Part shown: positions 28,808-37,579 of the stretch, piece by piece
Numbering within the stretch: position 1 is the first letter of the stretch
How the letters are laid out: each line of letters begins with the position of its first letter
Assembly: GCA_018269055.1 (NCBI GenBank)
Contig: JAFDVI010000030.1
Coordinates: 1 to 52,959, forward strand
Direction: 5' to 3'
Length of the DNA: 52,959 nucleotides
Source of the DNA: Acidobacteriota bacterium
GTDB lineage: Bacteria > Acidobacteriota > Blastocatellia > RBC074
The notes under the pieces: model-generated
Told to the model about the DNA's origin: nothing
What the model saw: only the letters and a program-made list of their open reading frames with translations
Database searches by the model: none
Position numbers and translations under genes: made by a program

Positions 28808-29341
28808 TCAACGAACGTCCTCGGGGCAAGTAGATCGGACGTAAATAGAGAAAATAATTCATACTAGGATGCTGGCATCTATCGGGCTATCAACAAGGAC
28901 CAGCTCTTGGTAAAAAGATGATGGATACTCGCCTAGGCCTGCGGAATTGTTTTCTGATTGTAATTGCACAATAAAGCTCACCCATCATCTTATGTGTTCT
29001 TGATTTAGACTATAAGGGTGGCCCGCTGGAACACATCAGGCTCAACCAGATACGGACCGGCAGCGAAAATATGGCCGTCAAAATAATCCTTCTTGATGCC
29101 GACCGACATTGCTCAATCTTGAATTCCTACTGGCCCCATTCAATAACAACATCTCTGCATGTGGTAGAGAGTAATTGTGTCTATCTTAAACCAACATCTC
29201 TCCTGATACAACGAGGGAAATTACCCTAAAATACTGAGAATCATAAGTTTAGGGGATTAGCCTACGTTAGCCGTAGTTAGCCAGAACCAAGGTAAACATG
29301 GCCCAACTGCGGTAAACTGAAGAAAATAAAGGCCTTGTAGC
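28808..29341. other. Gene-free divergent region
   Basis: About 530 bases between the livH promoter and the promoter of the orphan gene. An open frame of about 78 codons without a start codon (28985-29226) has some protein-like character (VLDLDYKGGPLEH) and might be a gene fragment. Short direct repeats (GTTAGCC twice near 29268-29282, GGTAAAC twice near 29291-29315) are present. No RNA gene recognised. Confidence 0.35.
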
Positions 29342-29370
29342 TTGACAGGATAGCAAATATTCTTCATACT
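29342..29370 (+). promoter_or_regulatory. Sigma-70-type promoter for the orphan gene
   Basis: A perfect -35 TTGACA, a 17-base spacer and CATACT as -10 (five of six). It is the best promoter match in this block. It would give a leader of over 300 nt before the downstream ATG, containing two ribosome sites and a hairpin. Confidence 0.5.
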
Positions 29371-29601
29371 AATGGACATATAAGAGTGAATCTATCTCGA
29401 TCACTTTACGAAATCTTTAAATGAAAGCATTACGGTTTCGTGTACTCTCCAGATTTGAACCTCCCGATGTGGTGTAGTGTCTATGCTTAAATTGATCTAA
29501 AACAGTGCAATACCCAATAAGAACAATGATCTTAGAATGACAGAGAGCTTGGTATAGTCATTGCTCTATGTAAGTTTGAAGAGGAGGGACTATTTTGTTC
29601 T

Positions 29602-29655
29602 ATGAGATGCCAGTACCCACTCTTGGTAGCAGGGTTCTGTACAAAAACTTGTTAA
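29602..29655 (+). CDS. Possible 17-codon leader peptide
   Basis: ATG about 12 bases after GAGGAGGGA opens a 17-codon frame whose TAA stop lies in the loop of the following 17-bp hairpin. This is the layout of a translational or transcriptional attenuator. An alternative in-frame reading joins a TTG or ATG start here to the downstream gene as a 30-odd residue N-terminal extension. Evidence is positional only. Confidence 0.25.
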   Translation: MRCQYPLLVAGFCTKTC

Positions 29656-29673
29656 TCAAGTTTTTGTACAGAA
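29635..29673 (+). promoter_or_regulatory. Perfect 17-bp inverted repeat in the leader
   Basis: TTCTGTACAAAAACTTG, five bases TTAAT, then CAAGTTTTTGTACAGAA: no mismatch in 17 pairs. It ends 11 bases before the AAGGAGG ribosome site of the next gene. It could act as an RNA hairpin (attenuator or stability element) or as a DNA operator. It lacks a T-run, so it is not a standard terminator. Confidence 0.75.
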
Positions 29674-29700
29674 TAAATTTTACCAAGGAGGTATTTAAGA

Positions 29701-30071
29701 TGAGTGACAGCTACATAGCCTATGTATTTATGGGCTTGGTTGGGCGCCTGGGAAAGCGGACGAACTACTTAGTAGCCTATTTCGGAGAGGCCCGCGAAAT
29801 GCGAAAAGTGAGTGCCCCGATACGGAAGCTTGAATCGGCTTACTACGTTCGGTTCAAGGCCTCGGGATTCGGACACTCACCGAAAGAAGCCTTGGATAGC
29901 GCACTACGCCGTCTCCTCGAAAAGGGTGATGACGCGGTGATGCAAAAAGGCGACTGTCTCAAGGCGCCTGTTTACGATCTTATGCCCCAAGACCCGGGGC
30001 AACTGGGCGAGTTGTCTTATCCGATCAATGGTGGGACGGTATGTTTCTACCATGCAGGGCATCTCACGTGA
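29701..30071 (+). CDS. Orphan 123-aa protein of unknown function
   Basis: ATG 9 bases after a perfect AAGGAGG. A soluble, mixed-charge protein. The centre (YYVRFKASGFGHSPKEALDSALRRLLEKGDD) has the feel of a small alpha/beta domain with one long amphipathic helix. No family recognised and no signal or membrane segment. It has its own promoter, leader hairpin and terminator, so it is a monocistronic, individually controlled gene at the junction between the transporter block and the mobile-element backbone. A regulator or an accessory factor such as an anti-restriction-type small protein would fit, but nothing in the sequence proves it. Confidence 0.65.
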
Positions 30072-30096
30072 CCTTAAACATCAAGCACTTAATCCA

Positions 30097-30134
30097 AACC
30101 ACTTGTAGAAGAACAGATCTACAGGTGGTTTTTG
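30097..30134 (+). terminator. Intrinsic terminator after the orphan gene
   Basis: AACCACTTGTAGA pairs with TCTACAGGTGGTT (one G-T type mismatch) around an 8-base loop and runs directly into a T tract (TTTTTG). It lies 25 bases after the stop. Confidence 0.75.
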
Positions 30135-30567
30135 TATGGTGACTGTTTCGGAACTCTGTTCGTCAATAATCGTTGACTCTACATGGAACGCGATTTCACT
30201 CAGCCAGTAACCTATCCCAAGGGCCGATGCGGATAAGCAGGTCAACAAAACATAACTGGCTGACTCACAGTAAATCATCAGTCAATTCCCAATTACCCCG
30301 ACTAACTTATAGAGACTCTACTTGATTGCCCTTTTCCTGCACTAGGCAAAGCATGTACTCTCGTTAGTTAAGGTTCTACATAGTAAAACACGTAAGCTAA
30401 TTTAACTATTAAGTTAGTTGAATTGGTCAAGACCCACAATAATGACAAGTTAGGCAGGGCTTGTTGCTGTTTAAACTGTTATCACTTTTGTAAGGCTTTG
30501 CCAGAATTTGAAGGTACCAACTCGGGATGATGGCGTCAATATTTTCATTTCAATGAAGGAAAAAGTT
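30135..30567. promoter_or_regulatory. Leader region of the mobile-element operon with a small palindrome
   Basis: About 430 bases with no supported gene. CTAATTTAA-CTA-TTAAGTTAG (30397-30417) is a near-perfect 9-bp inverted repeat about 150 bases before the lipoprotein gene and could be an operator for the 10-kb operon that follows. No good -35/-10 pair was found around it. Confidence 0.3.
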
Positions 30568-31425
30568 ATGAAAACTGCACTGAACCATCTGCTGATGTTC
30601 ACTTCACTGTTATCGCTCGTGGCCTGTCTGACAATGCTCTCAGCTTGCGAAAAATCCGAGAATGTAACAAAGACAGAGGCAAACGCGCCGGCAGAATCAA
30701 CGAGCGGCGACTCCCGGGCTTCCACCCTGAACCCCTCTGATAAGTCGAAACCGGCAGGGAAACCCGATGCGCCTATCCGGATCGCGAGCATGATCGACAA
30801 GACCGGCAGTGCCAACCAGACGCGGACACAACAACCCGGCGCCGACTCCTTCAAGCCCATCATCGAGCGTCTTCATAAAAGCGGCGGCGAGCTGAGCGTC
30901 GGGCTCATTCGCGACAACAGTAACCGTCCACTCCTGCGTCTCCGGATAGATACGCCGCCGACGGCGCCTGTCAAGCCAAACGATGACAAGGAAGATTACG
31001 CCGACGTCCTGGCCGAAAAGCAGGACGAGTACGACAAAAAACTCCGGGCATATAAGCGGGAATATCTAGCGTGGGAACAAGAAACTGAGCGACGTGTTGC
31101 GCAGTTTACTACCGATTTACAGCCGTTACTTGATCAGCCCGCCAATGCCAAGCGCACGGATGTTTTCAACGCCCTGTTTCGGGCAGACCTCTTCCTTGCC
31201 GAGCAGGAGGTCGGGTTCAAAGAGCCGGCGCAAAAATTCATCCTCCTGAATAGCGACTGCAAAGACAACATTGGCGCGCGCGCCAAGAAGTTGACGCTGC
31301 GGAGTGACGCTCAACTTCTTGTAGTTAATGGCGTCGGCAGCATTGGCCCGCTTGAACGATTTAAACCAAAGCTGTTTGAGTCACTCGACGCGGCGATGCG
31401 CTACGTAGTGAAAGAGGAGAGATAG
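30568..31425 (+). CDS. Lipoprotein with a possible VWA-like domain
   Basis: 285 aa; the ATG has AAGGA 7 bases ahead and begins a lipoprotein signal (hydrophobic to about residue 25, lipobox LSAC). A longer reading adds 20 non-conserved residues and is rejected. After a Ser/Thr/Pro-rich linker, IRIASMIDKTGSANQTR resembles the metal-binding DxTGS start of a von Willebrand A domain, and a second half carries a long charged helix (about 150-190). Such lipoproteins occur in conjugation-like operons as surface or envelope components. It is the first gene of a same-strand series ending at the replication-relaxation gene. Confidence 0.7.
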   Translation: MKTALNHLLMFTSLLSLVACLTMLSACEKSENVTKTEANAPAESTSGDSRASTLNPSDKSKPAGKPDAPIRIASMIDKTGSANQTRTQQPGADSFKPIIERLHKSGGELSVGLIRDNSNRPLLRLRIDTPPTAPVKPNDDKEDYADVLAEKQDEYDKKLRAYKREYLAWEQETERRVAQFTTDLQPLLDQPANAKRTDVFNALFRADLFLAEQEVGFKEPAQKFILLNSDCKDNIGARAKKLTLRSDAQLLVVNGVGSIGPLERFKPKLFESLDAAMRYVVKEER

Positions 31426-31427
31426 TT

Positions 31428-32582
31428 ATGCCTGCTGCATATGTTCAAAATCAAGCTGACGAAGTTAACCGCCAGCAAACGGGCGATCAGCTCAACAACC
31501 ATGTCGTCGCCATCCATCGCCACGCACACCGCGCTGACGAACGGCGACACGAGAGCACGATGTCATCACGCTCGCTGTCCCAGCTCGACCACAGCCATCC
31601 ACAATTTATCAACCTCAGTGCCACGCGGGAGGTCGTGTTCTACTTCTTTGCCGCAGGTTTGCTGTGCGTGTACCTTGTGGATTTGCTGATCTTCGGCGGG
31701 GCGGCCCATGCCCTTGCTCGCTCCTCATTCCCGAATAACCCTGTGATGGCGGCGCTGTTGAAATTTGTTATCCCGGTGGCCTTCCTCGGGGTTGAACTCT
31801 ACCTCGCGACACAACTCTACGCCGCCAAGTACGGCGCCGGGAAAGAGGCGGCCACGCCAAGGCACCGTCGGTTCTACAGATTCCTCGCGGTAATTTTTGC
31901 CATCGTCATGCCGATCTTCGTTATCGCCAACCACGCCAGCACCCGCAAAGCGCTTGAGTCTGGTCAGCTCGCTGCGATATCCAGGGTGCAGGTCGTTGCC
32001 CTCATCATTGTGGCCTTCGTCAGCCACGCCATTGTCATTTTCGGCGGCAGACCGGCGCACGAAAGTAAATCGTTCATCTTATACGATCTCCGCCGCCGGG
32101 GATGGCGTCGGCAAATCCACCGCTTCAACTCCGAGTTTGAGCTGGAGGCCCTGGAAGCTACCAACCAGTTCAATCAGTATTATCAGCAGTTGCAGGATTT
32201 CAACCAGCAGCGCCCAAACAGGATGATTCCGCCCGCCGAGTTCGACGCGCTCACACGCGCCCTCATCAACGAACGCTTCGGACGCGAGGTGATCCAAGTC
32301 GCCAACACCCCGGCCTCCGGCAATGATGGAAGCCAGTCACAGCCCGGCGGCGGGCAACAAGCAGTCGCAACTGCTGCATCCCCCAAGCCGCTCATTCCAC
32401 CTCCCGTGTCTCCGCCGCCGCCACCTTTTCAACCGCCTGTAGACCATGCCCTGACGCCAGCGGGAGCAGATGCTGCAACAGCATCTGCTCCCGCTTCTGA
32501 AGGCGCTGACGGTGAGAATGAATACCTGCGCCAGATTCTACAGAGCAGAATCCGGCAGGCTGATGCTGAAGTTCAGGTTTAA
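31428..32582 (+). CDS. Polytopic membrane protein with a Pro-rich C-terminus
   Basis: 384 aa, ATG 2 bases after the lipoprotein stop with GAGGAG ahead, so the two are coupled. About four membrane helices occur between residues 65 and 215 (VVFYFFAAGLLCVYLVDLLIF, ALLKFVIPVAFLGVELYLA, FLAVIFAIVMPIFVIA, VVALIIVAFVSHAIVIFGG). A soluble region of about 170 residues follows, ending in a proline-rich PPPVSPPPPPF stretch. It is probably an inner-membrane component of an envelope machine; no family recognised. A perfect 16-bp inverted repeat lies inside its 3' end. Confidence 0.65.
   Translation: MPAAYVQNQADEVNRQQTGDQLNNHVVAIHRHAHRADERRHESTMSSRSLSQLDHSHPQFINLSATREVVFYFFAAGLLCVYLVDLLIFGGAAHALARSSFPNNPVMAALLKFVIPVAFLGVELYLATQLYAAKYGAGKEAATPRHRRFYRFLAVIFAIVMPIFVIANHASTRKALESGQLAAISRVQVVALIIVAFVSHAIVIFGGRPAHESKSFILYDLRRRGWRRQIHRFNSEFELEALEATNQFNQYYQQLQDFNQQRPNRMIPPAEFDALTRALINERFGREVIQVANTPASGNDGSQSQPGGGQQAVATAASPKPLIPPPVSPPPPPFQPPVDHALTPAGADAATASAPASEGADGENEYLRQILQSRIRQADAEVQV
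32460..32494. repeat. Perfect 16-bp inverted repeat within a coding region
   Basis: GCGGGAGCAGATGCTG, three bases CAA, then the exact complement CAGCATCTGCTCCCGC. In protein it encodes an Ala/Ser-rich stretch (AGADAATASAPAS). Such a perfect stem in a linker-coding region may be a recombination, processing or mobile-element footprint. Confidence 0.85.
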
Positions 32583-32608
32583 CAACTACAGAAAGGATCA
32601 TAAAGAAT

Positions 32609-33493
32609 ATGTCAATCAAAACCTCCAGGTCCCGGGTGCAGAGCGTATCTAGCACTTCTGCCTCTACCACAATTGGCGGCGCCCTCCTGGCCGCCGCTGT
32701 TTTGGGCGTGCTCGTACGTTCGCTCAGCCAGGAGGCGAAAGCCGTCTACGAGCAGGTAACCAACTCTTTGCCGCAAAAAGCTAACGGCATCAAGTCTTTG
32801 ACTGCGCTGCGCGCCGAACAGAAAGATTACCAGCAGCAGGCGAGCCTGAACGCCGCCGCCATGCTTTCACCAGTGGAAGCGGCTAAGGTCTCGACGCTAG
32901 CCAGCCTGTCGGCCGCGCCGTACATGGTGAGCAATCAGGCCGTCCTTGAACAGCCGTTGAATGAGCTGCGCAGCGCGGCCTCTCTGGCGGCCGTCCAGCG
33001 CGCCGGGCAGGCGATCCGCCAGCAACTGGAGATCGGCCACCATCAAGTCATGCTACAAAGCCTGACCCTGGCCTGCAGCAACGCAGCCCTCAAGAGCGGA
33101 TTTGGCTCCATACAGACCCTGACCGGGCCCGCAGGGTCTGTGCGCATCATTGCGTCTGACCCGGCCGGCCGGGCGCTTGTGACCGAGATCAGCGGTGACC
33201 CCTCGCGCGACATCAGCCTGGAAACCGAAGTGGTCGGCGTCAGCGACGGGTCATGCACCGCGCTGCTCGACGCCTTTGATGCCGCGCTCGAATCCGAGGG
33301 CGTGCGCACCTCAACGCCACAGCGCAAGTACACAGGCGGCGTCTGCGAACTGGCCGCCGCACGAGACTTCGTTAGGAGCAAGGTGCGGTGCCAGCCGCCA
33401 GCCATGCAGTTGCCGAGCGCGGAAGCGAAAAACGACAGCGAGGCACGGCGGGCGCAGCGTCTGAATAGTCAGCAGAAGCAAAAGCAGCGATGA
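32609..33493 (+). CDS. Protein with a DUF2997-like C-terminal segment
   Basis: 294 aa. A hydrophobic stretch near residues 25-45 may be a membrane anchor. The central part is Ala/Gln-rich and helical. Residues about 195-250 (DISLETEVVGVSDGSCTALLDAFDAALESEGVRTS) resemble the DUF2997 pattern of a conserved Cys followed by a long helix and a Thr/Ser-rich end. DUF2997 proteins are often encoded next to a CDC48-type AAA+ ATPase, and an AAA+ gene does follow here by 31 bases, which supports the call. Function unknown; possibly a partner or substrate adaptor of that ATPase. Confidence 0.6.
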   Translation: MSIKTSRSRVQSVSSTSASTTIGGALLAAAVLGVLVRSLSQEAKAVYEQVTNSLPQKANGIKSLTALRAEQKDYQQQASLNAAAMLSPVEAAKVSTLASLSAAPYMVSNQAVLEQPLNELRSAASLAAVQRAGQAIRQQLEIGHHQVMLQSLTLACSNAALKSGFGSIQTLTGPAGSVRIIASDPAGRALVTEISGDPSRDISLETEVVGVSDGSCTALLDAFDAALESEGVRTSTPQRKYTGGVCELAAARDFVRSKVRCQPPAMQLPSAEAKNDSEARRAQRLNSQQKQKQR

Positions 33494-33524
33494 TGGCCCT
33501 GACTGATCGAAAGAGAATGAATAG

Positions 33525-35294
33525 ATGAAAGCCGTTCAACCTATCATCCAGGCCTACAATGAAGGCCACGCCGCCCAGTTACTCACTGGCAGGTCGCTCT
33601 ACGACCTGGCGGTCGATGGCGAGGGCAAAATCCGCCCGTTGCATGAAATCCTGCGCCGCACGCTGCTGGCCCAGCATGGCATGCTCTTCGTCAGCTATTC
33701 GCTCGCCAACGGCCTTGATTTCGACGCCAGCCAGATCAATGACGAGCGAGACCGGCGGCAGATCGAGACCATCCTGAAAGCCAACCGCCTGCACGACATT
33801 CCCCAGGATCAGAACGAGGTCGTGCGTGTGATCCGCGGCGTCTCTTCACTGTCCCGCACGCCGACCGAAGGGCTGAAATGGGCTGACGGTAAAGACATGC
33901 GGTTTGCCTTCTGCTTTGAGTTCACCGAGCACCTGGCACCCGGATCGCTGACAAATGGCACGCAGAGCGACGCGCAACTCGTCGCCATTGAACTCGCGCA
34001 CACCACCTCACAGAGTCTCGCCCTGCGCGCGAGCGGGAACCTCATCCTTTTTCATGGGCGTGATGGGTTGGTGGATGAGCTGGTGGGTGGCGCACTCAAG
34101 CTTGTGCATTTGCCGCAACCCGATGGTGAAGAGAAACGCGAATTCGTCAAGGCTGCGCTCGCGTTGTACACCGGCGCTTCTTTTGAGGACGGCGTGACGC
34201 CGGAAGCCGTCGCCAACTTGACGCTCAACACTCCGAATCGCGGCCTCGAAGCACTGTTGCGCGCCAGTCACCGCGCGAGCCGTCCAGTGACTGCCCGAGA
34301 ACTGGCCGCCCAGAAGAACCGTGACGTCGAGGCAGTCTCAGAAGGTACGCTGACCACACTTGACACCACGCGCGTCGAAGACTTGCGCCTCTGCGGGATG
34401 AACATCGCCCCCGCACGCTGGTTTTTGCAGCGCTGCGCCCAAGGCTTGCTGAAAGGCGCCCCGAATACGCCGCTCAACGTGCTCCTGGCCGGGCCGGTCG
34501 GCACGGGTAAGACGGATTTGGCGATTGAGACCGCACATTTGGGCAAAGTGGCGGCTTACCAGCTTCACAGCCCCAAGGGCGGCATCGTAGGGGAGACGGA
34601 AAGAAAGACGCGCTTGCAGTGGCACGCGCTTAACGAATGGGGCGGCGTGGCGTTTGTGGATGAGATCACGGAGGCCTTGCCGCTCGAACGCAGCGATTTC
34701 GACGGGGACTCGGGGGCAAGTCGCGCAGTAGCCGCAGCGCTGCTGACCGAGTTGTCGAACGAGTCGGTGCGTGGCAAGCGGCTCCTCGTCGCCACCACTA
34801 ACTGCCCGTGGCGCATGTCGGCGGCGATGCGCTCGCGCCTAGTCATCATCCCTGTGTTGCATCCTCTTGAGCAGGATTTTGCAGAGATCGTCGTTGTTAC
34901 AGCTCGCCGCATCGAGCACTCTTTCAGTCTGTCGCCTGCTGATCCACGGATCCAGGAGTCGGCCCGGATATTTTATGCGAAAGGGGCCAGCCCGAGACAT
35001 ATCCGGGCGCAACTCAGCAATGCGCTGCTGCTCCGCGGCGAGCTTACCGCTGAAGTGATCCTCGACGCGGCGCGCGACCTTCGAACCGGTCCCGATGAAG
35101 CCTCTCGGATCTACGCTGAACTGTGGGCAATCAAGACCTGCACGTCGCGTTCGTTTTTACCTTGGCACACCGATCCCTCTGCATACCCATATCCTGTCCA
35201 CATACGGGAGATTGTAGACCGCGCGACGGGGAATGTCCTGGAAGGCGAACTGGACAGGAAGATTGCGGAGCTGAAACCATATGCAAACGTCTAA
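33525..35294 (+). CDS. AAA+ ATPase (CDC48/Ycf46-like)
   Basis: 589 aa. The N-terminal 280 residues are a non-catalytic region. The AAA+ core has Walker A AGPVGTGKTDL (about residue 325), Walker B GGVAFVDEITEAL, a sensor-1-like VATTNCP and an arginine stretch MRSRLVIIPVLHPL. Its neighbour with DUF2997-like features is typical of this ATPase group, whose members remodel proteins. Its stop overlaps the DegT gene by 14 bases, so both are translated from one message. In this element it could drive assembly or disassembly of the membrane complex encoded around it. Confidence 0.82.
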   Translation: MKAVQPIIQAYNEGHAAQLLTGRSLYDLAVDGEGKIRPLHEILRRTLLAQHGMLFVSYSLANGLDFDASQINDERDRRQIETILKANRLHDIPQDQNEVVRVIRGVSSLSRTPTEGLKWADGKDMRFAFCFEFTEHLAPGSLTNGTQSDAQLVAIELAHTTSQSLALRASGNLILFHGRDGLVDELVGGALKLVHLPQPDGEEKREFVKAALALYTGASFEDGVTPEAVANLTLNTPNRGLEALLRASHRASRPVTARELAAQKNRDVEAVSEGTLTTLDTTRVEDLRLCGMNIAPARWFLQRCAQGLLKGAPNTPLNVLLAGPVGTGKTDLAIETAHLGKVAAYQLHSPKGGIVGETERKTRLQWHALNEWGGVAFVDEITEALPLERSDFDGDSGASRAVAAALLTELSNESVRGKRLLVATTNCPWRMSAAMRSRLVIIPVLHPLEQDFAEIVVVTARRIEHSFSLSPADPRIQESARIFYAKGASPRHIRAQLSNALLLRGELTAEVILDAARDLRTGPDEASRIYAELWAIKTCTSRSFLPWHTDPSAYPYPVHIREIVDRATGNVLEGELDRKIAELKPYANV

Positions 35295-36360
35295 CACGAA
35301 TAATCCAATTATCAGAATGTCGCTACGCCCACTTTGGGAAAGCTTCAATTATGCCTCCGGCGAAGACAACCACCTTTGGGGAGGCGGCGCAGTGGCGGAG
35401 CTTGAAGGAAAGCTACGCCGACACTACGGAATGAAGCGCGCCATCTGCGTTTCCAGTGCCACCTCAGGGCTTTTGGCAATAGGACTGGCTCTAGGTCTTA
35501 GAAACCGCGAGTTTATCACTACGCCTTACACCTACGGGGCGTCGCTCGCAGCGTGGCTGCTGCTCGGCAACCGGCCTGTATTCACTGACGTTAACCAGGC
35601 CACACTCGGCCTCTCCCCTGAGGCGGTCCGGAAAGCCATCACCCCGAAGACCAAAGCGATCCTCGCGGTCGACATTTTTGGCGTCCCAGCAGACACCGCA
35701 GCGTTGCGGGCAGTGGCTGAGGAACACGACCTATTTTATATCGCTGACGCAGCACAAAGCTTCGGCGCCAGCAGGAATGGAATCCTTGCTAGCAGCAGAG
35801 CCGACGCGCTCGTAACCTCTTTCACCGCAGGCAAGGCGCTTTCGGCGGGCGAAGGCGGGGCCGTAGTAACCGACAACGAAGACTTGTACCAAAAGATCCT
35901 CTGGTACAGCCAGCACCCCGACCGGCAGCGCAAGGAATTGTCCTTCTCCTTGTGCAATGAATTCGGGATCAACGGGCGAATCAGCCCGCTCTCTGCAGCG
36001 CGGGCGAATGAAGCCTTTGAAGATTCCCTGCAAAAGCTCAGGCAAAGACAGCAAAGGTGTTTTCAGATCATCGAGGTTCTCAACTCGACCGGCTTAACTG
36101 AGCCGATTCGGTTTTCCAAGCAATCCATTCTTCCGTCGTTTTTCCGCCTGACCGCCTCATGGAAGCGAAAGCCTAGAGAAGAACAACTCCTGGCGTCGCT
36201 TTTTGCACATGGCGTTGAAGCGCGAATCGAGCGACCACCCGTAACCCTGATTTACGAACAAGCGGCATTTCGAACGCAGTACGGAAGACGGTTTCGGATT
36301 CCCTACCCTTGCGTGAACGCCGAGACTCAATTTGCCCAACGGTTTTGCGTTACCGAGTAG
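35281..36360 (+). CDS. DegT/DnrJ/EryC1/StrS-family PLP aminotransferase
   Basis: 359 aa, full length. It belongs to the PLP enzymes that transaminate keto-sugars or related precursors. Visible motifs: TPYTYGASLAAWL, the cofactor Asp in IADAAQSFGAS and the Schiff-base Lys in SFTAGKALSAGEGGAV. The C-terminal EARIERPP region is also typical. It begins inside the end of the AAA+ gene and is the only metabolic enzyme in the operon, with no sugar-nucleotide genes nearby. It could modify a surface component, or be cargo. The substrate cannot be predicted. Confidence 0.88.
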   Translation: MQTSNTNNPIIRMSLRPLWESFNYASGEDNHLWGGGAVAELEGKLRRHYGMKRAICVSSATSGLLAIGLALGLRNREFITTPYTYGASLAAWLLLGNRPVFTDVNQATLGLSPEAVRKAITPKTKAILAVDIFGVPADTAALRAVAEEHDLFYIADAAQSFGASRNGILASSRADALVTSFTAGKALSAGEGGAVVTDNEDLYQKILWYSQHPDRQRKELSFSLCNEFGINGRISPLSAARANEAFEDSLQKLRQRQQRCFQIIEVLNSTGLTEPIRFSKQSILPSFFRLTASWKRKPREEQLLASLFAHGVEARIERPPVTLIYEQAAFRTQYGRRFRIPYPCVNAETQFAQRFCVTE

Positions 36361-36451
36361 TTTGTCTGTTCGTTCGAGAAGCGGCAAACGGTCGCTCCAA
36401 CGGAGAAGAGCACAGAACAAGCTGCAGAATAATACAATAAGGAGGCTTCGT

Positions 36452-37165
36452 ATGTATCCAGGCACATATTTCCCCCCGATGGCACCACCCCCGAATCCTT
36501 CCGGGTACAGAGCAGGTTACACCTTGGTGGCTTGTTTGACCTTTGCGCAGGCGCTCGCGGGCGCGTACGGGTTGATCAAGATGACGGGCTTGTCGTTCCT
36601 GATCGGCTTCCTGTTCGTTGTCTTCCTGCACCTAACCAAGATGTTTTTCCTGCGCTCCCAGCATCTCTTCGAGCGCCTCTTCTATGGCGGCTGGGATCGC
36701 GTGGTCGGTTATTCTTCAACCGCTTTCTTTTCCGTCGCACTGGCTGCCTTCGGCCTTTATTGCCTGAGTACTGGCGCGGTCCCCCCTGTCACAACTAACG
36801 AAAACCGCCTTGATCGCCCGATAGGCTCTGCAACCTTGGGCGCGCCCGCTGGCGGGCCAAGCCCAACCGTTTCAGGGGCCTTCGACAAACACCCCCTGGC
36901 ACAGAAGCCCGATCAACAATCGCTCAGGTTCAATCTCATCGATCCGGAGACTCGGGAAAAGGAGCTTGATGACAAGCGACCGGGTGCGGCACCAGAAATG
37001 GCAGAAGCCGCGGCAAGTTTGCCCGGTTTTATCAGCGACACACTGATCGAGCAGAGGGCGACCGCGCTTGGATGTTGGATTATTCCTGGGATTTTCGAGC
37101 TTGTGATCCTCGTGCTGGTGCTGCACAACCGCCCGCGGTATCTCCCGTACCACTTTATGGAGTAG
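36452..37165 (+). CDS. Membrane protein with a Pro/Ser-rich periplasmic or linker region
   Basis: 237 aa; the ATG has AAGGAGG 7 bases ahead. An upstream in-frame start inside the DegT gene is rejected. Three clustered membrane helices (about residues 24-44, 46-66 and 86-108), a soluble low-complexity section of about 90 residues, then a fourth helix near 210-228 (CWIIPGIFELVILVLVL) and a basic tail. It resembles inner-membrane subunits of conjugative machines in layout only. No family recognised. Confidence 0.65.
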   Translation: MYPGTYFPPMAPPPNPSGYRAGYTLVACLTFAQALAGAYGLIKMTGLSFLIGFLFVVFLHLTKMFFLRSQHLFERLFYGGWDRVVGYSSTAFFSVALAAFGLYCLSTGAVPPVTTNENRLDRPIGSATLGAPAGGPSPTVSGAFDKHPLAQKPDQQSLRFNLIDPETREKELDDKRPGAAPEMAEAAASLPGFISDTLIEQRATALGCWIIPGIFELVILVLVLHNRPRYLPYHFME

Positions 37166-37214
37166 CAGGGACAATAGGGCTTCGCCCGCGCGCGGCAAGT
37201 ATGGAGAGAATTCT

Positions 37215-37349
37215 ATGAACAGAATTGTTGCCGGTTGGGCCATCTTAGCGGGTCTTTCGCTTGCTTTTGGTATAGACGTAGGGGCGATTATTTACTTGCC
37301 GCTGGTGCTCCTTGTCTTGGCTGGCGGGTTCAGTTTGCCGCAATTGTAA
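37215..37349 (+). CDS. 44-aa single-pass membrane peptide
   Basis: ATG with GGAGAGA 5 bases ahead. Translation gives 44 residues, almost all hydrophobic (AILAGLSLAFGIDVGAIIYLPLVLLVLAGG), so it should insert as one long or two short helices. It follows the 237-aa membrane protein on the same strand. Its small size and membrane character recall VirB3-like or pilin-like peptides, but no family was recognised. Confidence 0.55.
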   Translation: MNRIVAGWAILAGLSLAFGIDVGAIIYLPLVLLVLAGGFSLPQL

Positions 37350-37387
37350 GAAGAGCGGCGCAGAATTTTCTCGAACATGGAAGCGGA

Positions 37388-37579
37388 TTGTCTTCTGTGG
37401 CAGAGAATGGTTCGGGCTTGCTCGGACTAGCGGTGCTGTGCCTGCCCCTTGCAGTGAGCTGTCTTGCATACCGCATTCGTGAAGCAAGTCGCCGACAAGC
37501 AAACTCGCAAGCTGCCGTGCGCGGAGCCGAGCGCACACCATTCGTGCCGCAGCATCTAGATGGGGAGGAACAGCGATGA
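37388..37579 (+). CDS. Small membrane protein, start uncertain
   Basis: The frame has no ATG. A TTG with GGAAG about 6 bases ahead gives 63 residues with one membrane helix (GLLGLAVLCLPLAVSCLAYRI) and a basic Gln/Ala-rich tail. Its stop overlaps the coupling-ATPase start (ATGA). It could instead be the C-terminal part of the 44-aa peptide gene after a frameshift. Confidence 0.4.
   Translation: MSSVAENGSGLLGLAVLCLPLAVSCLAYRIREASRRQANSQAAVRGAERTPFVPQHLDGEEQR

Noticed and set aside
28985..29226. 78-codon open frame with some protein character
   Set aside because: No start codon and no clear family; possibly a fragment.
30081..30278. 65-codon minus-strand frame with a membrane-like stretch
   Set aside because: It overlaps the terminator of the orphan gene and has a weak ribosome site; the stem explains its C-terminal codons.
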